Below are positions 52,954-62,453 of a DNA stretch of 64,000 nucleotides, in pieces. Below the pieces are notes generated by a model. That model saw nothing but the letters and a program-made list of their open reading frames with translations, did not search any database and had not been told where the DNA came from. Each line of letters opens with the position of its first letter. Positions within the stretch are counted from its first letter, which is position 1. Source of the DNA: Nocardia crassostreae (GTDB taxonomy: Bacteria; Actinomycetota; Actinomycetes; Mycobacteriales; Mycobacteriaceae); assembly GCF_001613405.1 (NCBI RefSeq), contig NZ_BDCH01000038.1:1-64000 (forward strand), written 5' to 3'. Made by a program: the position numbers and the translations under genes.

Positions 52954-54249
52954 ATGCCGTCGAGGCGCATTCGGATCGCCGCCGTGCTGGCCGCTGTTCC
53001 GGTGCTGCTCATTGCCCTTCAGATAGTCGCCTCCCGCAACGGTTTTCTGGGCCCGGTCGAGAGCTTGTGGCTCGATTACACGGGAACTCCCCGATCGGTG
53101 ACGGTCCCCTGGGCGGGCCTAGGCCTAGCGCTCATCGGTTTGTCGTGGCGCCGCCGATTCATCGCCGCAGGCGCCGCCGCGGCCATCGACATCTCCTACC
53201 AAGTGGTCCGAACCCTGCTCGGCGGCCCACTGGCCCTGGGCAACGGCCCGGTCATCGTCCTGACGGCGATCGTCGTCATCGCCGCGTGGCGCTGGCACGG
53301 CAAGGAGCGCAGCAACGCCCTCCACGCAGCCGCACTGGGCATTCTGCTCGTGCTCTCCAGCAAGGTGGCCGAGGTCTGGCTGTTCGTCACCGTCCTCGCC
53401 GGACCACAGATGCTCGATGAACATCTCGTACTGGTCGACCACGCCCTAGGCGACCCGTCGTGGCTGATGGGCCAGGTCGTCGACTTCTTCGGCCCGGTGC
53501 TCTACCACGTACTGCACTGGGTCTACATCGAACTACCGGTGGGCGCGATGATCGTGACTATCTGGCAGTTGCGCAATGTCGTGAAGACCGGCACATGGCC
53601 GAGCCACTACCTGGTGCGCACCTTCCTCGTGGTCGGACTCATCGGCCCCATCTTCTACGTGATCTTCCCGGTGGTCGGGCCGATGTTCGCCTACGGATCC
53701 GCCGGACTCGGCTTCCAGGTAGGCGACTACTGGCCGAACGTCGTGCCGCCCATCGACTTCTCCCCGGGCGCACTGCCCTTCGGTGACTTCGCACCCCGTA
53801 ACTGCATGCCGTCCCTGCACACCGCGTGGGCGCTGTCGATCTTCGTGCATTCCCGCCGCGACGCCGACGGGAATCCCGCGCCGCGCTGGCTGCGCTGGGG
53901 CGGTACGTTCTGGCTCATCGCCACGTTGGGCGCGACGCTCGGCTTCGGCTACCACTACGGCGCGGATCTGGTGGCGGGCGTGGTGCTGCTGCTGGCCATC
54001 GAGTCCGCATTGCGGGAGCCGGAGCGCGGGTGGGATCGGGTGCGCATCCAGCTTGTCGCGGCGGGGGCCGTGCTGTTGGCGGCGCTGCTGCTGTCGTATC
54101 GCTACCTGTCGGTGGCGTATGCGGAATATCCGGTTCCCGCAGCGCTTGTCATCATTACGCTGCTGACGGCCTACATCACGGCCTTCTATCGCACCTGGTT
54201 CGCCGCCGATCGCGAGGGCGTGCGGGTGGAAGTGGCCGCGAACGCCTGA
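52954..54249 (+). CDS. PAP2-superfamily membrane phosphatase
   Basis: Polytopic membrane protein of about 431 residues with the C-terminal acid phosphatase signature of the inositol-phosphotransferase-like PAP2 type: PRNCMPSLHTAWALS and GFGYHYGADLVAGV (His-Arg/His-Asp active site). About ten hydrophobic segments. It probably acts on a lipid phosphate or transfers a lipid head group. ATG 52954 is preferred; an open frame extends back to 52849. It replaces the corresponding position of Rv0434 in the otherwise conserved block. Confidence 0.82.
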   Translation: MPSRRIRIAAVLAAVPVLLIALQIVASRNGFLGPVESLWLDYTGTPRSVTVPWAGLGLALIGLSWRRRFIAAGAAAAIDISYQVVRTLLGGPLALGNGPVIVLTAIVVIAAWRWHGKERSNALHAAALGILLVLSSKVAEVWLFVTVLAGPQMLDEHLVLVDHALGDPSWLMGQVVDFFGPVLYHVLHWVYIELPVGAMIVTIWQLRNVVKTGTWPSHYLVRTFLVVGLIGPIFYVIFPVVGPMFAYGSAGLGFQVGDYWPNVVPPIDFSPGALPFGDFAPRNCMPSLHTAWALSIFVHSRRDADGNPAPRWLRWGGTFWLIATLGATLGFGYHYGADLVAGVVLLLAIESALREPERGWDRVRIQLVAAGAVLLAALLLSYRYLSVAYAEYPVPAALVIITLLTAYITAFYRTWFAADREGVRVEVAANA

Positions 54250-54259
54250 GCCTGCGGGC

Positions 54260-55612
54260 TCAATCCTCTTTCTCTGGGCCGCCGCCGGATTCGGGTTCGT
54301 CGGACTGCTCCGCCACGCCGTCCTCGGGGCTCGCTGCGGGACGGCAGCTGCGCAGCACCTGCAAGCCTGCCAAACAGCCGATGACGATCAGTACCGCGGT
54401 CCAGGCGGGCGCGGAGGCGTCCTGCGCGGTCACCGTGCACACTGCCGCCTGGGTGGTGTCCTGAATGGCGTAGTGCCCGCGCGCCACGTAGTCGCGCAGG
54501 CCGAGCGTCGCCGACGGGATGAACAGGATCATGGTGCCCAGCACGCGGTTCGGCACATAGCGCGGCGCGGCCGAGTACAGGCCGTATCCGGTCAGCCACA
54601 CCAGTGCGGCCGTTCCGCCCATGATCAGGATCGCCCGGTCGGTATTCGCGGTGACGGCCGTGAACAAGCCCAGCACCAGCAACAACAGCAGGCAGACCAT
54701 GGGTGCGCCGCGGCGGGTGCCGTACCACATGCCGAGCACGGCCACCGCCACCGCGATGGGAATCGACCAGGCGGGCACCTCCGCCGCGAGCGCCGAGGAA
54801 CCCACCGCGCTGATGGCCACCGCCAGCAGCGCCAGCTCGCCGTCGCGGCCGGGCATGAGCATGGCCGCGATGATTCCTGTCGCCACGGCGCTCACCACCG
54901 CCAGTCCGATGCCCGCGAGGCTGTCACCGTGGCGGGCCAGCCATTCCGCGCTGGCCAGGGTGACCAGCACCAGCACCACACCGGCCAGGATCGGCGCGAG
55001 CGGCAATTCGATGGAGGGCCGTTCCGCGGGCCGCCGATGCCGATTGGCCAGGGTGCCGATGATCACCAGCACCAACGCCAGCTCGATCATCCACAGCGGC
55101 GGCATATCCGTCGCTCGCCATTGGTCCGGAACGTCTTGTCCCAGAATGCCGCCGATATGCGGCAGCGGATTCACCGAACCCAGCAGAATGCTGATCAGCA
55201 CGCCCAGCGTCCACCCGAAGGCGGGCAGCTTGTGGTGCAGTACCGCCGCGCCCAGCGCGCCCAGCACCACGCCACCGGCCAGTGAATCGATGAAATTCAT
55301 GGTCGTCAGTGCCGCGTGCGGCTCGGCGGTGTGCCCGAAAACGTGATTGGCGGTCAAGACCAGCAGCCCGCCCAGCGCCGTCCCCCACGCCACCACAATG
55401 CTGCCCAGGGTGGTGATGAGCACCGCGATGATCATGGCCGTCAACACCCCGGCCCCCACGGCGCGCGGCAGACTGTAGGCCAGCAAATCCAATTGCAGCG
55501 CCGATGTCTGCGACGTCCATCCGAAGTCGATCGGCATAGCCAGCGAGAGGCCGGCAACCGTTGTTGCGACCAGCGCTGTGACGGTCTCGATGGCTACCTG
55601 ATACGCCCTCAC
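54260..55612 (-). CDS. Polytopic membrane protein of unknown function
   Basis: 450 residues with about twelve hydrophobic segments from LVATTVAGLSLAMPIDF to WTAVLIVIGCLAGLQVL and an acidic C-terminal tail (SPEDGVAEQSDEPESGGGPE). No transporter signature that I recognise; the layout resembles actinobacterial MFS-like or Rv1510-type membrane proteins. Convergent with the PAP2 gene, ten bases between stops. The ATG lies about 130 bases from the large imperfect hairpin at 55742. Confidence 0.7.
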   Translation of the reverse strand: MRAYQVAIETVTALVATTVAGLSLAMPIDFGWTSQTSALQLDLLAYSLPRAVGAGVLTAMIIAVLITTLGSIVVAWGTALGGLLVLTANHVFGHTAEPHAALTTMNFIDSLAGGVVLGALGAAVLHHKLPAFGWTLGVLISILLGSVNPLPHIGGILGQDVPDQWRATDMPPLWMIELALVLVIIGTLANRHRRPAERPSIELPLAPILAGVVLVLVTLASAEWLARHGDSLAGIGLAVVSAVATGIIAAMLMPGRDGELALLAVAISAVGSSALAAEVPAWSIPIAVAVAVLGMWYGTRRGAPMVCLLLLLVLGLFTAVTANTDRAILIMGGTAALVWLTGYGLYSAAPRYVPNRVLGTMILFIPSATLGLRDYVARGHYAIQDTTQAAVCTVTAQDASAPAWTAVLIVIGCLAGLQVLRSCRPAASPEDGVAEQSDEPESGGGPEKED

Positions 55613-55741
55613 CTGGGTGAAACTACCGCCACAACGCGGACTGGTCGGTCCGACTCGCCTGAGTTGCGAGGTTTGCTAACCGTATTCAGCAAACGAACCA
55701 CTCGGTCTGTAATCGCAGGTCCGGCAGCAAAACCCCGCGTT

Positions 55742-55803
55742 CACACCCCCTGTCGTTGGTGCACACCCCGTATAGAGGGTGTGAACCAACGGGAAGGGGT
55801 GTG
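55742..55803. terminator. Large imperfect hairpin after the AAA ATPase gene
   Basis: 27-base arms (55742-55768 and 55777-55803) matching at 23 positions around an 8-base loop. Each arm begins and ends with CACACCC/GGGTGTG, so four copies of that heptamer are arranged symmetrically. It starts three bases past the ATPase stop on the minus strand. No T-tract; a terminator or multi-site operator for the downstream membrane gene are both possible. Confidence 0.55.
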
Positions 55804-55806
55804 AAG

Positions 55807-58023
55807 TCAGGTGGAGGCGGCGCGTTGGGCGGCGTAGAGGCGGAGGGATTCCACTTGGACGGGGTCCAGGGAGGGGCGGACGGTGGTGCGGGCGGCGGCC
55901 ATGTCCTGGGCGGTGACGGTGGCGGCGTCCACATCTCGGCGCATGGCTGCGAGGGCGGCTTCGCGGAGGAGGGCGGCGCAGTCGGCGGCGGAGTAGCCGT
56001 CGAGTTCGGCGGCCAGTTTGCGCAGATTGACGTTCTTGGCGAGGGGGACCGATTTGGCGGCCGTGCGCAGGATTTCGGCGCGGGCGGCGGAATCCGGCGG
56101 GGGGACGAAGACGAGGCGTTCCATGCGGCCGGGGCGGGTCAAGGCGGGGTCGATGAGGTCGGGGCGGTTGGTTGCGCCCACGACGACCACATCGCGTAGG
56201 GGCTCGACACCGTCCAACTCCGTGAGCAGGGCCGCCACCACGCGGTCGCTGACGCCGGAATCGCTGGACTGGCCGCGGCGGGGGGCCAGCGCGTCCACCT
56301 CGTCCAGGAAGATCAGCGACGGCGCGGAATCCAGGGCCCGCTGGAACAGCTCGCGGACGGCGCGTTCGGAGGAGCCGACCCATTTGTCCATGAGTTCGGC
56401 GCCTTTGACGGCGTGCACGCTCAGTTGACCCGTGCCCGCGAGAGCGCGCACCAAGAAGGTCTTGCCGCAGCCGGGCGGTCCGTAGAGCAGGACGCCGCGC
56501 GGCGGGTCGATGCCCAGGCGAGCGAACGAGTCCGGGTGGCGGAGCGGCCAGAGCACCGCTTCGGTGAGGGCCTGCTTGGTTTCCTTCATATCGCCGACGT
56601 CGTCGAGGCTCAGGCTGCCGATGGCCAGTTCCTCCGAACCGGAACGTGACAGGGGGCGGATTACCTCCAGGGCTCCGACCAGGTCGGGCTGGGTGAGCAC
56701 CGGTTCGGTGTGTTCGCGGCTGGCGCGGGAGGCTGCGCGCAGGGCCGCCTCGCGGACCAGTGCGGCTAGGTCCGAGGCCACGAATCCGGGTGTGCGGGCT
56801 GCGATCTCGTCGAGTTTGAGCCCGTCCACGGGGGCCTTGCGCAAGAGCTGTTCGAGCAGGGCGGCCCGTACTCCGGCGGTGGGCAGGGGGAGCGACACCT
56901 CGCGATCGCACAGGTCGGGTGCGCGCAATCGCGCGTCGACGGAGGCGGGGTGGGCGGTGGTTGCCAGGACCGCGACAGCGGGCGCCGCGACCGCGGCCCG
57001 CAGCTGGTCGAGAATGAGCGTGGCGACCGGCTCCGCGTCGACCGGCAGCAAGGCGTCGATATCCGTGATGAGCAGGATCCCACCTGCGCCCGAACAGATC
57101 TCGGAGACCGCCATACCCACTTCGCGCAGGCGGGTGCCGCTCTCGGCGGCGCCGACCGACGGGCCGTCCAACTCGACCAAGCGCCGCGATCCGATGACGG
57201 CGCGGGCCAGCGTCGCCTTGCCGACGCCCGCCGGGCCGGTGATGAGCACACCCAGATGCGATGGTGCGCCAAGGGTTTTCAACAGCTCGGGCTCGTCCAG
57301 GGCCAGGTTCAGCCATTCGGTGAGCTTCGCGGCCTGTGCTTGCACACCCGCGAGGTCGGCCACCGCCACCGCCGACATGGGCGCGGGTGTGGACGGCCGG
57401 TCGAGCCGGTCCGGAGCCTGGGCGGCCAGATCGCCCATGAGTGAACGCGGCGTGTCGGTCGCGGCGATTCCGGGGCCCCACACGACGGCGCTATTGGGCT
57501 GGATACTCACCGGGCCGGGGGTGGGATCGGTGGCGGTGACGGTGAGCAACTCCGTCGTCCAGGCGATCCCGAAGGTCTTCGAAAGGGCTTGTGTCGCAGC
57601 CGAGGTGCTGGTGCCGGGCCCCAGATCCCGCGGTAGCAGCGAGACCGTGTCGCCGACCGTCACCACCTTGCCCAGCAGCGCCTGCCGCAGCGTGGTCTCC
57701 GGAATGGTGCCGGTCGCCAAGGACGATCCGGTGACCGAAATCTGCCGTGCCCCATAGACGGTCGCGGGCATGACCACCACGCTCGCGTTCTCCCGCACCC
57801 CGGCATTCGACAGCGTCACATCATCGAGCAGCGCCATCCCGGCCGGTGTTCCGGGCGGCGCGACCGCCACCACGGCGGCGGTCCGGCGCGCGCCGATGAG
57901 CGCGATCCCGTCCCACTCGCGCAACCCGAGCGCCGTCAGCGCCTCCGGATGCAACCGCACCAGCCCCCTGCGGGCATCGGCGGCCGACGTATTGAGGCGA
58001 GCGGTCAGCGCGAGTTCAGGCAC
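55807..58023 (-). CDS. CDC48/p97-like AAA ATPase (Rv0435c-like)
   Basis: 738 residues: an N-terminal double-psi-barrel-like domain, then two AAA modules. D1 has Walker A GPAGVGKAT (K269) but a Walker B of LLITDID, lacking the catalytic Glu. D2 has intact Walker A GPPGCGKT (K521), pore loop MDKWVG, Walker B IFLDEVDAL and Arg fingers after TRPGRMER. So D2 is likely the hydrolysing ring. In mycobacteria it also adjoins pssA and psd. A strong terminator precedes it, so it has its own promoter. Confidence 0.92.
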   Translation of the reverse strand: MPELALTARLNTSAADARRGLVRLHPEALTALGLREWDGIALIGARRTAAVVAVAPPGTPAGMALLDDVTLSNAGVRENASVVVMPATVYGARQISVTGSSLATGTIPETTLRQALLGKVVTVGDTVSLLPRDLGPGTSTSAATQALSKTFGIAWTTELLTVTATDPTPGPVSIQPNSAVVWGPGIAATDTPRSLMGDLAAQAPDRLDRPSTPAPMSAVAVADLAGVQAQAAKLTEWLNLALDEPELLKTLGAPSHLGVLITGPAGVGKATLARAVIGSRRLVELDGPSVGAAESGTRLREVGMAVSEICSGAGGILLITDIDALLPVDAEPVATLILDQLRAAVAAPAVAVLATTAHPASVDARLRAPDLCDREVSLPLPTAGVRAALLEQLLRKAPVDGLKLDEIAARTPGFVASDLAALVREAALRAASRASREHTEPVLTQPDLVGALEVIRPLSRSGSEELAIGSLSLDDVGDMKETKQALTEAVLWPLRHPDSFARLGIDPPRGVLLYGPPGCGKTFLVRALAGTGQLSVHAVKGAELMDKWVGSSERAVRELFQRALDSAPSLIFLDEVDALAPRRGQSSDSGVSDRVVAALLTELDGVEPLRDVVVVGATNRPDLIDPALTRPGRMERLVFVPPPDSAARAEILRTAAKSVPLAKNVNLRKLAAELDGYSAADCAALLREAALAAMRRDVDAATVTAQDMAAARTTVRPSLDPVQVESLRLYAAQRAAST

Positions 58024-58070
58024 GCGTTCAATTCTGCCGTCTGTCGCGCACTGCTGGCCCGACCTTGAAA

Positions 58071-58116
58071 ACCTCGCACCCCCCGGCGTCGGAATCGTCG
58101 CCGGGGGGTGCGAGGT
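58071..58116 (-). terminator. Intrinsic terminator between pssA and the AAA ATPase gene
   Basis: Eighteen-base perfect stem (ACCTCGCACCCCCCGGCG and its complement), 10-base loop, followed on the minus strand by TTTT. It ends the psd-pssA transcript. Confidence 0.85.
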
Positions 58117-58137
58117 ATGAGGTGGATCGTGCCGTTC

Positions 58138-59034
58138 TCAGACCTTGCTGCCCGGGCGGCGCAACCGCAGGCGGGCCGAGGAAACCCGGCCCACCCGGCC
58201 CATGGGCCGGGGCAGTCGCCGCTGCCGCTGCGCCCGGCGCTGCGCGCGGCGTTCGGCGGGCTTGTGATGCCAGGTCTCCGGGCGCGCGGCGACCCAGCGG
58301 GCCGATCGCACGGCGAACGGAATATGCCCCAGGTAGAGCGCCACCAGCGCCATCATCAGAATCAGCGGGAAGGTCACCAGCAGCGCGGCGGCCAGCGCGA
58401 CCAGCACCAGCAGTACCGGCGCGGTCCGCGGCGCCACCGAGACGGCCTTGATGGCCTGCGTCGGCAGCGTGCTCACGCACAGCAGTCCGGTGAACACCGT
58501 CCACACCGAGACCGCCGCGACGCTCACCCACCAGCCGTCGCCGAACTGCTCGCCCAGCGCGATGGGCAGCAGCACGATGAGCGCCCCGGCGGGCGCGGGC
58601 ACGCCGACGAAGTACTCGTGCTGCCAATCCGGCACATTGTCGTCGTCGAGCAGCGTGTTGAACCTGGCCAGCCGTAACACCATGCACACCGCGAACATGA
58701 GCGCGACGATCCAGCCGACGCTGTCGGCGTGTAGATAGGTCACGTACAGCACCAGCGCGGGCGCGACGCCGAAGGCGATGGCGTCGGAGAGCGAATCCAG
58801 TTCCGCGCCCATCTTGGTGGTGGCATCCAGCATGCGGGCGATGCGGCCGTCCAGCATGTCGAAGATGGCGGCCGCGCCGATCAGGGCCAGCGCCACCCCC
58901 AGCTTGCCCTCCATGGCGAACTTGACCGCCGAGAGCCCGGAGCACAGCCCGAGAATGGTGACCATGCTGGGCAGCAGCCGGACCGTGCGGTTCCGGCGGC
59001 GCACGACCGGTGCGGGCGCGAGTTGCTCCATCAT
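58138..59034 (-). CDS. pssA: CDP-diacylglycerol-serine O-phosphatidyltransferase
   Basis: Membrane enzyme making phosphatidylserine, 298 residues. The CDP-alcohol phosphotransferase motif is complete: DMLDGRIARMLDATTKMGAE then LDSLSD. About eight membrane helices are followed by a very basic C-terminal tail (ERRAQRRAQRQRRLPRP). Its ATG overlaps the psd stop as ATGA, coupling it to the decarboxylase that uses its product to give phosphatidylethanolamine. Confidence 0.94.
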   Translation of the reverse strand: MMEQLAPAPVVRRRNRTVRLLPSMVTILGLCSGLSAVKFAMEGKLGVALALIGAAAIFDMLDGRIARMLDATTKMGAELDSLSDAIAFGVAPALVLYVTYLHADSVGWIVALMFAVCMVLRLARFNTLLDDDNVPDWQHEYFVGVPAPAGALIVLLPIALGEQFGDGWWVSVAAVSVWTVFTGLLCVSTLPTQAIKAVSVAPRTAPVLLVLVALAAALLVTFPLILMMALVALYLGHIPFAVRSARWVAARPETWHHKPAERRAQRRAQRQRRLPRPMGRVGRVSSARLRLRRPGSKV

Positions 59035-59762
59035 GAATCCAGTTCGGCCAGCACCGTTTCCCCGCCGATAGTGCGCTGCCCGGGATACACGAGCAGCTTG
59101 GTCCCGGCCGGGAAGTAGGTGTCCACGCGGGACCCGAACCGGATCAGGCCGTAGGTATCGCCGATGGTGAGCTTGTCGCCCACCTTGGCCTCGCAGATGA
59201 TCCGGCGCGCCAGCAGTCCGGCGATCTGCACGACCGCCAGCCGCTGCCCGGCCTCGGTCTCCAGCACCATGGTGTTGCGCTCGTTGGCGTCGCTGGCCTC
59301 GGGCAGGTCGGCGGAGCGGAATTCGCCCTTCTTGTAGACGATTTCCGTCACCGCGCCGCTCACCGGCACCCGCTGCACGTGCACATCGAGCACCGACAGG
59401 AAGATGCTCACGCGCGGCAGCGGCGTATCGCCCAACCCGAGCTCGGCGGGCGGCACCGCGGTGTCGACCAGTGCGACCTCACCGTCGGAGGGGGACACGA
59501 CCACGCCGGGGCGGTTCGGCGGCACCCGGTGCGGATGCCGGAAGAAGGCCGCGCAGGCCGCGGCCGCGAGCAGTCCCGTGCGGCGGATCCACTTGCGCCG
59601 GACGCCGACCACGGCGACGGCCAGCGGCGCCGCGACGAACGGCAGACCGGCCGGATGCAGCGGCGGGATGGCGGTGCGAACCAGATCGGCCACGTGGGCG
59701 AGTCCGGTGGCTTCGGGAGTGCCGGGCGGGGTGGGACGGCGGGCCACAAGCTCCTCTTTCAT
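59031..59762 (-). CDS. psd: Phosphatidylserine decarboxylase (short, archaeal-type proenzyme)
   Basis: Decarboxylates phosphatidylserine to phosphatidylethanolamine; a pyruvoyl enzyme cut from a proenzyme. The self-cleavage Gly-Ser is in LIRFGSRVD. Other blocks: FRHPHRVPP, VSPSDGEVALVD, FLSVLDVHVQRVPVSG and YKKGEFRSAD. 243 residues from ATG 59762; GTG 59747 (VARRPTPPG) is an alternative. The frame is open further upstream without conservation. First gene of psd-pssA. Confidence 0.93.
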   Translation of the reverse strand: MKEELVARRPTPPGTPEATGLAHVADLVRTAIPPLHPAGLPFVAAPLAVAVVGVRRKWIRRTGLLAAAACAAFFRHPHRVPPNRPGVVVSPSDGEVALVDTAVPPAELGLGDTPLPRVSIFLSVLDVHVQRVPVSGAVTEIVYKKGEFRSADLPEASDANERNTMVLETEAGQRLAVVQIAGLLARRIICEAKVGDKLTIGDTYGLIRFGSRVDTYFPAGTKLLVYPGQRTIGGETVLAELDS

Positions 59763-60035
59763 GCGCGGATAGGTGGCGGTCGAGACCCTGTTAAAAGTTG
59801 ACCGGGGGGGACCGCGTTCAAACGATACGGGAACGTGGTGCGGCGCTCGCGTTCTCGGCATATGAAATGAGGGTGATCGGCCTGGCAATACCCCTCGATT
59901 GTGAGCATACGCACACATGTGGGACGCTGGCTCGATTAATATGAGGGGGCCTCATGTCTGCGGTGTCGAATGGTCCGCGGGGGGTGAGGGCCCGATGAAG
60001 GTCACGTTCGACGCGCAGTACATAGGAGAAGCACC

Positions 60036-61064
60036 ATGGCTGCTCGAATTGCCTCGATCAGCGGGGTAGAGCACACCGCAATGCTCGGGCTCGGCGTGTA
60101 CCGCCCCGCCCGGGTCGTCACCAACGATGAGGTGGCCGGACCGATCGAGTCCAGCGACGAATGGATCCGCACGCGGTCCGGTATTCGCACCCGTCGCTTC
60201 GCCTCCGCCGAGGAAACCATCCTGAGCATGAGCGTCGCGGCCGCCCGCGATGCCATCGAGGCCGCCGAACTGGAGCCGGGCGAGATCGACTGCGTCATTG
60301 TCGCCACCTCCACCTGGCTGCTGCTCACCCCGGCCGCCGCGCCCCAGGTCGCCAGCGAACTGGGCCTGGGCAATGTCGCCGCCTTCGACATCTCCGCCGG
60401 GTGCGCCGGTTTCTGCCATGCGGTGGCGCTGGCCTCGGATCTGGTGAAGGGCGGCACGTCCCGGCACGTGCTGGTCATCGGGGTCGAAAAGCTCACCGAC
60501 GCCGTCAATCCCAAGGACCGCGGCACCGCCTTCCTGTTCGCCGACGGTGAGGGCGCGGTGGTGGTCGGCCCGTCCGAGGAACCCGGTGTCGGGCCCACCG
60601 TATGGGGTTCGGACGGCACCCAGCATCACACCATCCGCCAGGACAAGGACTGGATGGACTTCTTCCGCGAGATCGACGAGCGCGGCCTGGACGCCGTCCG
60701 CCCGTATCTCGCCATGGAGGGCACGGCCGTATTCCGCTGGGCCGCACACTCGCTGGAGAAGGTGTGCCGCGATGCCATCGAGCGCGCCGGTCTCACCCCC
60801 GGCGATCTGGACGCCATGGTCCCGCATCAGGCCAATGGCCGGATCATCGAGATCATGGCCCGCGTGCTGAAGCTGCCCGACAATTGCGCGCTGGCCAATG
60901 ACATCGAGGAGACCGGCAATACCTCGGCCGCCTCCATCCCCCTGGCCATGGAGGCCCTGCTGCGCAAGGGCGATGCCAAACCCGGCGGCGCCGCCCTGCT
61001 CATCGCCTTCGGCGCCGGGCTGTCCTATGCGGCGCAGGTCGTGACGCTGCCGAACTGGAAGTAG
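60036..61064 (+). CDS. 3-oxoacyl-ACP synthase III family protein (FabH-like)
   Basis: Thiolase-fold condensing enzyme of 342 residues with the KAS III triad Cys123 (FDISAGCAGF), His264 (MVPHQANGRI) and Asn295 (ETGNTSAASIP). It could start fatty-acid or secondary lipid chains; no ACP, KAS or PKS genes adjoin it, so its primer and pathway are unknown. GGAGAAGCACC precedes the ATG. The 273-base spacer before it (59763-60035) holds the divergent psd and fabH promoters with no clear motif. Confidence 0.9.
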   Translation: MAARIASISGVEHTAMLGLGVYRPARVVTNDEVAGPIESSDEWIRTRSGIRTRRFASAEETILSMSVAAARDAIEAAELEPGEIDCVIVATSTWLLLTPAAAPQVASELGLGNVAAFDISAGCAGFCHAVALASDLVKGGTSRHVLVIGVEKLTDAVNPKDRGTAFLFADGEGAVVVGPSEEPGVGPTVWGSDGTQHHTIRQDKDWMDFFREIDERGLDAVRPYLAMEGTAVFRWAAHSLEKVCRDAIERAGLTPGDLDAMVPHQANGRIIEIMARVLKLPDNCALANDIEETGNTSAASIPLAMEALLRKGDAKPGGAALLIAFGAGLSYAAQVVTLPNWK

Positions 61065-61071
61065 CGGCGGC

Positions 61072-61773
61072 TCAACCGAGTTGCCACACGACGGTGACCG
61101 TGAAACTCACCGTCTGCTGGCCGGGTTCGAGGCTGAAATCGGCCGCTCCGCTGGGTGCGTTCTCGCGCGTCATCGGCGTCTGCGGCCAATAGCCGCTGCT
61201 GTCCTCGGAAATGGTCTGCACGCTCTTCAGTCCGAGCCCGGACAGATCGGCGTACTGCTGGGCCCGGGATTTGGCGTCCTCGAAGGCGCGGGCCCGGGCA
61301 TCGGACAGCAATTTCGTATTGTCCTCGAGCCCGAACGACACCGAGCTGATGCGAGTTTCATTGCCACCCGCCTTGACGGCCGCGTCCAGCACCGCCGAGG
61401 CCTTGGGCAGATCCCGGATGAGGACGTGCACGGAATTGGTGGCCCGATAGCCGGTGATATCCCGCCCGTCCGGACCGTAGCTGGGCTGTACGGACAGATC
61501 GCTGGTCTGAATGTCCTCCCGCTTGGCCCCGGCCTCGACCATGGCATCGGTAATGGCCTTGGCCTTGGCGTTCGCGCCGTCCACGGCGGTGGATACATCG
61601 GGCGCGGTCACGTCCGCGCTGAGGTTGGCATTGAGCACATCGGGCGCGCCCTGCACCTTGCCGGTGCCGACCACGGTGACCGTGCGCTCGGCATCGGAAT
61701 CGGAGCTACCGCACCCGGTCAGCAGCAGCGCGGTCCCGGCGGCCGCGGCGCAGATACCTGTAAGTCGTCGCAT
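61072..61773 (-). CDS. SIMPL-domain (DUF541) lipoprotein
   Basis: 233-residue envelope protein. Lipoprotein signal MRRLTGICAAAAGTALLLTGC with lipobox LTGC; the mature part begins a SIMPL domain at VTVVGTGKVQGAPDVLNANL and continues TSDLSVQPSYGPDGRDITGY, VSFGLEDNTKL and FTVTVVWQL. The family forms oligomeric periplasmic assemblies of uncertain role. Convergent with the KAS III gene. Confidence 0.88.
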   Translation of the reverse strand: MRRLTGICAAAAGTALLLTGCGSSDSDAERTVTVVGTGKVQGAPDVLNANLSADVTAPDVSTAVDGANAKAKAITDAMVEAGAKREDIQTSDLSVQPSYGPDGRDITGYRATNSVHVLIRDLPKASAVLDAAVKAGGNETRISSVSFGLEDNTKLLSDARARAFEDAKSRAQQYADLSGLGLKSVQTISEDSSGYWPQTPMTRENAPSGAADFSLEPGQQTVSFTVTVVWQLG

Positions 61774-61821
61774 AGGCCGAACCTACGCATCCGGGCCGGG
61801 TGCCACGGGGAAACACGCAGA

Positions 61822-62325
61822 TCAGCGCTCGAGGGCGGCCTTGATCCTGCCGAGGGTTTCGTTCATGCCCGCGAGGAGCGCGACCTCGAAGGGCTCCTCG
61901 CCGCCGAGCGCGCGCTCGATGGCCTTGCGGGAGATCCAGGTCGTGCCATTGGGGCAGTCGCGGCGTTGTATCAGCCTGCTGCCGCTCTCGGTGGGCTCGA
62001 TGGTGAACGACCAGATGGTGCGATTGTCATTGATACGGAAGGCGATCGCCTTGTTCGGCTCGAACCGCACGACGCGCGAGGTGGTCGGCCAGAACTTGCG
62101 GCCGTCGCGATTGACATTGATGGTCCAGGTGCCGGTCTTGACGGCTCCGAGCGGCTGCATGCGAATGCACTGCGGGCTGAACTCGGGCATCCGCTTGAGG
62201 TCGGAGACCACCTTCCAGGCCTGGTCGGGCGCCGCGGCGATATCGATGGCGGCTTCGAGATTCTTCGGCAGCGCTGCCCCTTCGGAGGGTGTGACGGTCG
62301 GTACCACGAATCCTAGTTCGAACAC
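61822..62325 (-). CDS. SRPBCC (START/Bet v1-like) family protein
   Basis: 167-residue ligand-binding helix-grip protein: AAIDIAAAPDQAWKVVSDL at the start, FSPQCIRMQPLGAVKTGTWT in the middle and the long C-terminal helix ERALGGEEPFEVALLAGMNE. Annotated in relatives as polyketide cyclase/dehydrase, but no aromatic polyketide genes are near, so that role is not supported. 48 bases upstream of the SIMPL gene in the same direction; they may be co-transcribed. Confidence 0.85.
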   Translation of the reverse strand: MFELGFVVPTVTPSEGAALPKNLEAAIDIAAAPDQAWKVVSDLKRMPEFSPQCIRMQPLGAVKTGTWTINVNRDGRKFWPTTSRVVRFEPNKAIAFRINDNRTIWSFTIEPTESGSRLIQRRDCPNGTTWISRKAIERALGGEEPFEVALLAGMNETLGRIKAALER

Positions 62326-62453
62326 TGAAAATCAACTAGATCACATTCCGGTGTTGCAGGTCCGGCGAATGTAATGGGCGGCGCACAATATGGGATAGAC
62401 GAAGCAACGACACAGCCACGAGCTTCCGAATGGGAAACGTGAGGTGATCGGCC

